Below are positions 6,004 to 9,797 of a stretch of 9,797 bases of DNA, in pieces (the stretch's first letter is position 1; every line of letters begins with the position of its first letter). The stretch covers positions 1-9,797 of the forward strand of contig CAJORC010000376.1 of NCBI GenBank assembly GCA_905236615.1. The letters are read 5' to 3'. Made by a program: the position numbers and the translations under genes. The stretch is from an uncultured Lachnospiraceae bacterium (GTDB taxonomy: Bacteria; Bacillota; Clostridia; Lachnospirales; Lachnospiraceae). The notes below the pieces were generated by a model. That model was not told the origin of the DNA. It searched no databases and worked only from the letters and a program-made list of their open reading frames with translations.

Positions 6004-6456
6004 ATGAATTACAGTGTCCGCACAATGACAATAGAAGATTATGAGGGAGTTTATGCACTCTGGAAGACGATTAAAGGTTTTTCAATGCGCTCCATCGATG
6101 ACAGCCTGGAAGGTGTGGGAAGATTTCTTTCGAGAAATCCTGCTACTTCGATAGTTGCGGAAGCAGACGGAAAGATAGTAGGAGCGATCCTTTGCGGACA
6201 TGACGGCAGAAGGGCAACATTTTATCATGTCTGTGTAGCCGAAGAATACAGAAAAAAAGGAATAGGCAAGGCGATGGTGGTGCTTGCCATGCAGGCATTA
6301 AAGAAGGAAAAGATCAACAAGGTCGCACTTATCGCATTTACCCAGAATGATGTCGGAAATGCTTTCTGGAAGGGAATCGGCTGGAAACAGAGACTTGACC
6401 TGAACTATTATGATTTTACTTTAAATAGTGAAAATATAGAGAAATTTAATGAGTGA
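6004..6456 (+). CDS. GNAT-family N-acetyltransferase (YpeA-like) in the arginine operon
   Basis: Acetyl-CoA-dependent transferase of 150 residues, a single GNAT domain. Motif A, which binds the pyrophosphate of acetyl-CoA, is YRKKGIGKAM with R83-G88 fitting R/Q-x-x-G-x-G/A. The upstream strands SIVAEADGKIVGAILCGHDGR and FYHVCV and the late FWKGIGW segment are also family-typical, and the sequence resembles E. coli YpeA. The start at 6004 is chosen because the family domain begins there with an AAGGA site; an in-frame ATG at 5941, overlapping the argC stop, would add 21 very basic residues. The gene lies between argC and argJ, with its stop 8 bp before the argJ ATG. A role in forming or replenishing N-acetylglutamate is plausible from this position, but it has no amino-acid-kinase domain as in ArgA and the substrate is unproven. 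Protein acetylation is an alternative. Confidence 0.9.
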   Translation: MNYSVRTMTIEDYEGVYALWKTIKGFSMRSIDDSLEGVGRFLSRNPATSIVAEADGKIVGAILCGHDGRRATFYHVCVAEEYRKKGIGKAMVVLAMQALKKEKINKVALIAFTQNDVGNAFWKGIGWKQRLDLNYYDFTLNSENIEKFNE

Positions 6457-6458
6457 GG
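6454..6458 (+). promoter_or_regulatory. Ribosome binding site deciding the argJ start
   Basis: TGAGG, overlapping the GNAT stop codon, sits 6 nt before the ATG at 6465. The other in-frame start, GTG at 6453, overlaps the GNAT stop (GTGA) and has no upstream Shine-Dalgarno sequence, so 6465 is preferred. Confidence 0.55.
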
Positions 6459-6464
6459 CAGAAT

Positions 6465-7691
6465 ATGGAGATTATCGAAAACGGCGGTGTTACAGCGGCA
6501 ACAGGTTTCAGTGCGGCAGGAACGGCAGCGGGAATTAAATATCAGGGCAGAATGGATATGGCCATGATCTATTCGGAAAAGCCTTTTAATGTTGCGGGAA
6601 CGTTTACAACAAACGTGGTCAAGGCAGCACCCGTAATCTGGGACAGGGATATTGTTAAAGGAAAAGGAACTGCTCAGGCAGTCGTGGTCAATTCAGGTAT
6701 AGCCAATGCCTGTACGGGTGAGCAGGGACTTAAATACTGCCGTGAGACTGCAGACTGCGCGGCAGAACTGCTGAATATAGGTGCTGATGATGTCCTTGTG
6801 GGTTCCACCGGAGTTATCGGTATGCAGCTTAAGATGGATAAGCTCAAGGAGGGAGTGAAGTCACTTTCCGGAAAGCTTAAGAATGATCTTGCTGCAGGTA
6901 ACGAAGCGGCAAGGGCTATCATGACAACGGATACTCATCCGAAGGAAGCTGCAGTAAAGACAGAGATTGGCGGAAAGACTGTCACTGTCGGCGGAATGGC
7001 AAAGGGCTCCGGAATGATACATCCAAATATGTGCACCATGCTTGCATATGTCACCACTGATGCGGACATAGACGAAAAACTTCTGCAGGAACTTGTTTCG
7101 GAAAATGTAAAAGATACCTTCAATATGATTTCTGTTGACGGTGATACTTCAACGAATGACACACTTCTCGTCATGGCCAACGGAATGGCGGGAAATGAAA
7201 AGATCAGTGAAAGAAATGCTGACTGTGAGAAATTCAGGGAAGCTCTGAATTATGTGAATACAACTCTTGCAAAAATGATGGCAGCGGACGGCGAAGGTGC
7301 TACAGCACTTTTCGAAGTTCAGGTGGTAGGTGCCGACAGCATGGAAAATGCTAAGATACTTGCAAAGTCGGTTATCACTTCGTCACTTACAAAAGCTGCG
7401 ATCTACGGACATGATGCAAACTGGGGCAGGATATTATGTGCATTAGGTTATTCCGGGGTACAGTTTGATCCCGATAAGATAGAACTCTGGTTTGAAAGCG
7501 CTGCCGGAAAGATGCTTATCTTCAAAGACGGAGTACAGACGGACTACAGCGAGGAAGAAGCCACAAAGATATTATCCGAAAAGGCTGTTCATGTTACGGC
7601 TGACATGAAGATGGGCAGCGCCGAAGCAACAGCGTGGGGCTGCGATCTTACCTATGATTATGTAAAGATCAACGCAGATTATCGTTCATAA
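6465..7691 (+). CDS. argJ: Glutamate N-acetyltransferase / amino-acid acetyltransferase (ornithine acetyltransferase)
   Basis: Transfers the acetyl group from N-acetylornithine to glutamate, releasing ornithine and regenerating N-acetylglutamate; bifunctional members also use acetyl-CoA. The 408 residues match the family. The precursor cleaves itself into two chains before a threonine nucleophile, here T191 within AKGSGMIHPNMCTMLAY; the residue before the cut is C190 where many relatives have alanine. Other conserved segments are VVNSGIANACTGEQGL, VGSTGVIG, the oxyanion-associated region, ISVDGDTSTNDT, AADGEGAT, YGHDANWGRI and the C-terminal GCDLTYDYVKINADYR. A GTG at 6453 could add four residues. 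Lying in the operon with argC, argB and argD, it completes the cyclic pathway. Whether it is mono- or bifunctional cannot be judged by eye; the neighbouring GNAT makes that question interesting. Confidence 0.98.
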   Translation: MEIIENGGVTAATGFSAAGTAAGIKYQGRMDMAMIYSEKPFNVAGTFTTNVVKAAPVIWDRDIVKGKGTAQAVVVNSGIANACTGEQGLKYCRETADCAAELLNIGADDVLVGSTGVIGMQLKMDKLKEGVKSLSGKLKNDLAAGNEAARAIMTTDTHPKEAAVKTEIGGKTVTVGGMAKGSGMIHPNMCTMLAYVTTDADIDEKLLQELVSENVKDTFNMISVDGDTSTNDTLLVMANGMAGNEKISERNADCEKFREALNYVNTTLAKMMAADGEGATALFEVQVVGADSMENAKILAKSVITSSLTKAAIYGHDANWGRILCALGYSGVQFDPDKIELWFESAAGKMLIFKDGVQTDYSEEEATKILSEKAVHVTADMKMGSAEATAWGCDLTYDYVKINADYRS

Positions 7692-7727
7692 CATTTTTAT
7701 TTATACCGGTCAAAGAGAGGAGTCATT

Positions 7728-8627
7728 ATGGAAGGACAGGCATTAGCAGAAGAGCAGATGAAGGAAGTGCAGGAAAAAGCAAGTGTGCTTATAGAGGCAC
7801 TGCCGTATATACAGAAATTCAACAGAAAGATAATAGTTGTAAAATACGGCGGTTCGGCCATGACATCGGATGTTCTCAGAGAAAACGTGATAAAGGATGT
7901 CACACTCTTAAAACTTGTAGGATTCAAGCCCGTAATAGTACACGGCGGCGGAAAAGAAATAAGCCGCTGGGTAGGCAAAGTCGGAATGGAGCCGAATTTC
8001 GTAAACGGACTTCGCGTGACCGATGAGGAAACAATGGAAGTTGCTGAAATGGTCCTTAATAAAGTGAATAAAGGACTTGTCCAGCTGGTTCAGAGTCTCG
8101 GTGTAAAGGCAGTAGGCGTGTCCGGAAAAGACGGCGGACTCTTAAAGGTAAAGAAAAAATACTCGGACGGAAAAGATATCGGATATGTCGGAGAAGTGGT
8201 GAGTCTAGATCCGACAATAATCGAGGACCTTCTGGAAAAAGACTTCCTGCCTATAGTCTGTCCTGTGGGAATGGATGACAATTTCGATACCTATAATGTA
8301 AATGCTGATGATGCAGCCTGTGCGGTGGCAAAGGCACTTAAGGCAGAAAAGCTTGCATTCCTTACTGATATAAGAGGAATATATAAAGATATCAATGATA
8401 AGAACAGCTTCATATCAAGACTCAGCGAAAAAGAAGCAGAGGAACTCTTAAACAGCGGATTTATCGGCGGAGGAATGATACCTAAGCTCGGAAACTGCAT
8501 AGATGCCGTAAACGGCGGAGTAAACAGTGTTATCATACTTGACGGACGTATACTCCACTGTCTCCTCCTTGAGATATTCACGGAAAAAGGTATCGGCACA
8601 GCCATAGTAAAAGAAGGAGAAGCGTAA
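7728..8627 (+). CDS. argB: N-acetylglutamate kinase, arginine-sensitive type
   Basis: Phosphorylates N-acetylglutamate with ATP, the second and usually controlling step of the pathway. The 299 residues include an amino-acid-kinase fold: KYGGSAM (from K39), the substrate loop [46 protein letters not shown] and IGGGMIPKL. The N-terminal extension of about 33 residues, containing [14 protein letters not shown], resembles the mobile helix that builds the hexamer and the arginine site in arginine-inhibited kinases of Thermotoga and Pseudomonas; the arginine-insensitive E. coli enzyme, at about 258 residues, lacks it. The C-terminal [10 protein letters not shown] also fits the sensitive class. A GAGAGGAG site precedes the ATG. 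It follows argJ after 36 bp and precedes argD by 3 bp. Function is secure; arginine sensitivity is inferred. Confidence 0.98.
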   Translation: MEGQALAEEQMKEVQEKASVLIEALPYIQKFNRKIIVVKYGGSAMTSDVLRENVIKDVTLLKLVGFKPVIVHGGGKEISRWVGKVGMEPNFVNGLRVTDEETMEVAEMVLNKVNKGLVQLVQSLGVKAVGVSGKDGGLLKVKKKYSDGKDIGYVGEVVSLDPTIIEDLLEKDFLPIVCPVGMDDNFDTYNVNADDAACAVAKALKAEKLAFLTDIRGIYKDINDKNSFISRLSEKEAEELLNSGFIGGGMIPKLGNCIDAVNGGVNSVIILDGRILHCLLLEIFTEKGIGTAIVKEGEA

Positions 8628-8630
8628 AAG

Positions 8631-9797
8631 ATGAGCAGTACAGCAGAATATATGAAGACAGCAGACGGGAATCTGCTTCATACCTATAACCGTTATCCTA
8701 TTGTATTGGAAAAGGGCGACGGTGTTTACCTTTATGACAGCGAGGGGAAAAAATATCTTGATGCGGCGGCAGGAATAGCCGTATTCGCTTTGGGCTACAA
8801 CAATAAGGAATACAACGACGCATTAAAAGCCCAGATCGATAAGATAATCCATACATCGAACCTCTACTATAATATACCGGCTGCTGAGGCTTCGGAAAAG
8901 CTTAATAAGATAAGCGGTATGGACAGGGTCTTTTTTACCAACAGCGGAACCGAGGCGATCGAAGGAGCGATAAAATCGGCACTTAAATATGCATATACAA
9001 AAGAGCCTGCCGATGACTATGAGATAATAGCGATGGAGCACTCTTTCCACGGTCGTTCCATGGGAGCTCTCTCCGTAACCGGAAATGCCCATTATCGTGA
9101 AGCTTTCGGAACCGGTATCGGCCATATAAAGTTTGCTGAATTTAATAATTTAGAAAGCGTTAAAAAACTTGTAAATAAAAAGACCTGTGCTGTAATTTTC
9201 GAAACAATTCAGGGAGAGGGCGGAATATATCCTGCGACGGAAGAATTTGTAAAAGGTGTGAGAGAGCTCTGTGATGCGAACGATATCCTTATGATAATCG
9301 ATGAGATACAGTGCGGAATGGGCAGAAGCGGAAGCATGTTTGCTTTTGAGAGATACGGCGTGAAGCCCGATATCCTGACACTTGCAAAAGCTCTGGGCTG
9401 TGGAGTGCCGGTTGGCGCGTTCCTTATGACAGAGCGTGTTGCCGAAAAGTCACTGGTTCCGGGAGATCACGGCTCAACCTACGGCGGAAATCCTTTATCC
9501 TGCGCGGCTGTAGTAGAAGTTCTCAGGCAGTTCGAGGAAAAAGACATTGCCGGTCATGTAAAGGAGCTTTCGCCTTACCTTACAGAAAGACTTGAAGAGC
9601 TTAAAGTTAAAAGCAGCCATATAAAGGATATCAGGGGTGAAGGTTTCATGCGCGGAATAGAACTTGATATCCCTGCAAACGATATCGTTAAAGCGGCCCA
9701 GAAAGAAGGACTTCTTGCAATAACCGCAGGAAGCAATATCCTTCGTCTTGTTCCGCCGCTCGTATTTGAGAAAGAGCATATCGATGAAATGTGCGAA
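8631..9797 (+). CDS. argD: Acetylornithine aminotransferase (3'-truncated by window end)
   Basis: PLP-dependent class III aminotransferase converting N-acetylglutamate semialdehyde and glutamate to N-acetylornithine and 2-oxoglutarate; relatives can also act in lysine synthesis. The frame is open to the last base, giving 389 residues of a usual 400 or so. Motifs in order: YLYDSEGKKYLDAAAGIAV, FFTNSGTEAIEGAIK (cofactor phosphate binding), HSFHGRSMGALSVTG, ETIQGEGG, IDEIQCGMGRSG with D224 for the pyridine nitrogen, TLAKALGCGVPVGA with the Schiff-base lysine K253, and STYGGNPLSCAA. The Cys in ALGCG replaces the more usual Gly. The ATG follows the argB stop by 3 bp and its GGAG site is inside argB, so translation is probably coupled. 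Assignment as ArgD rather than an ornithine or GABA aminotransferase rests on length, motifs and operon context. Confidence 0.96.
   Translation, partial: MSSTAEYMKTADGNLLHTYNRYPIVLEKGDGVYLYDSEGKKYLDAAAGIAVFALGYNNKEYNDALKAQIDKIIHTSNLYYNIPAAEASEKLNKISGMDRVFFTNSGTEAIEGAIKSALKYAYTKEPADDYEIIAMEHSFHGRSMGALSVTGNAHYREAFGTGIGHIKFAEFNNLESVKKLVNKKTCAVIFETIQGEGGIYPATEEFVKGVRELCDANDILMIIDEIQCGMGRSGSMFAFERYGVKPDILTLAKALGCGVPVGAFLMTERVAEKSLVPGDHGSTYGGNPLSCAAVVEVLRQFEEKDIAGHVKELSPYLTERLEELKVKSSHIKDIRGEGFMRGIELDIPANDIVKAAQKEGLLAITAGSNILRLVPPLVFEKEHIDEMCE

Noticed and set aside
8823..9125. Minus-strand open frame of 100 codons opposite argD
   Set aside because: It lies entirely inside argD, whose motifs are all intact; no start signals or recognisable domain.
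1..9797. Defence system, prophage, transposon, CRISPR array, tRNA or riboswitch
   Set aside because: I looked for transposase or integrase motifs, regularly spaced repeats, tRNA-like folds and known leader folds and found none; all coding sequence is accounted for by housekeeping, signalling and arginine genes.

Overview
The window looks like a chromosomal segment of a low-to-moderate GC anaerobic Firmicute, most probably a Lachnospiraceae member (Butyrivibrio/Roseburia-like). This is an inference from the arg gene order, strong GGAGG-type ribosome binding sites, heavy AGA/AGG and ATA codon use, a Cache-type chemoreceptor and a LytTR regulator. No genus can be fixed by eye. There are no rRNA, tRNA, IS, prophage or CRISPR features.

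Layout. Bases 2-1726 (+) hold the C-terminal part of a methyl-accepting chemotaxis protein whose start lies left of the window. Three bases later comes a ribonuclease H gene (1730-2659, +) with an N-terminal hybrid-binding domain. It converges on, and overlaps by 11 bp, a two-gene minus-strand unit: argG (3385-4608) followed after 4 bp by a LytTR-type response regulator (2649-3380). A 292-bp AT-rich divergent intergenic region (4609-4900) carries ArgR-type operator matches and candidate promoters for argG (leftward) and argC (rightward). Rightward from 4901 runs a tight cluster: argC, a GNAT acetyltransferase, argJ, argB and argD. argD is cut by the window end, only about ten codons short of the usual length.

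How the genes work together. ArgJ recycles the acetyl group from N-acetylornithine to glutamate, making N-acetylglutamate. ArgB phosphorylates it, ArgC reduces it to the semialdehyde and ArgD transaminates that to N-acetylornithine, which ArgJ deacetylates to ornithine. ArgG acts later, joining citrulline and aspartate. argF, argH and carAB are not in the window. ArgB has the N-terminal extension seen in arginine-inhibited kinases, and the shared promoter region has at least one sequence fully matching the ARG-box pattern, so both enzyme-level and transcriptional arginine feedback are likely.

Most worth a second look: the GNAT enzyme inside the operon (possible source of new N-acetylglutamate), the LytTR regulator apparently co-transcribed with argG, a near-ideal GNRA hairpin early in that regulator's message, the arrangement of operators between argG and argC, and a hairpin with a Shine-Dalgarno-like loop between argC and the GNAT gene. 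I see no clearly novel multi-gene system.
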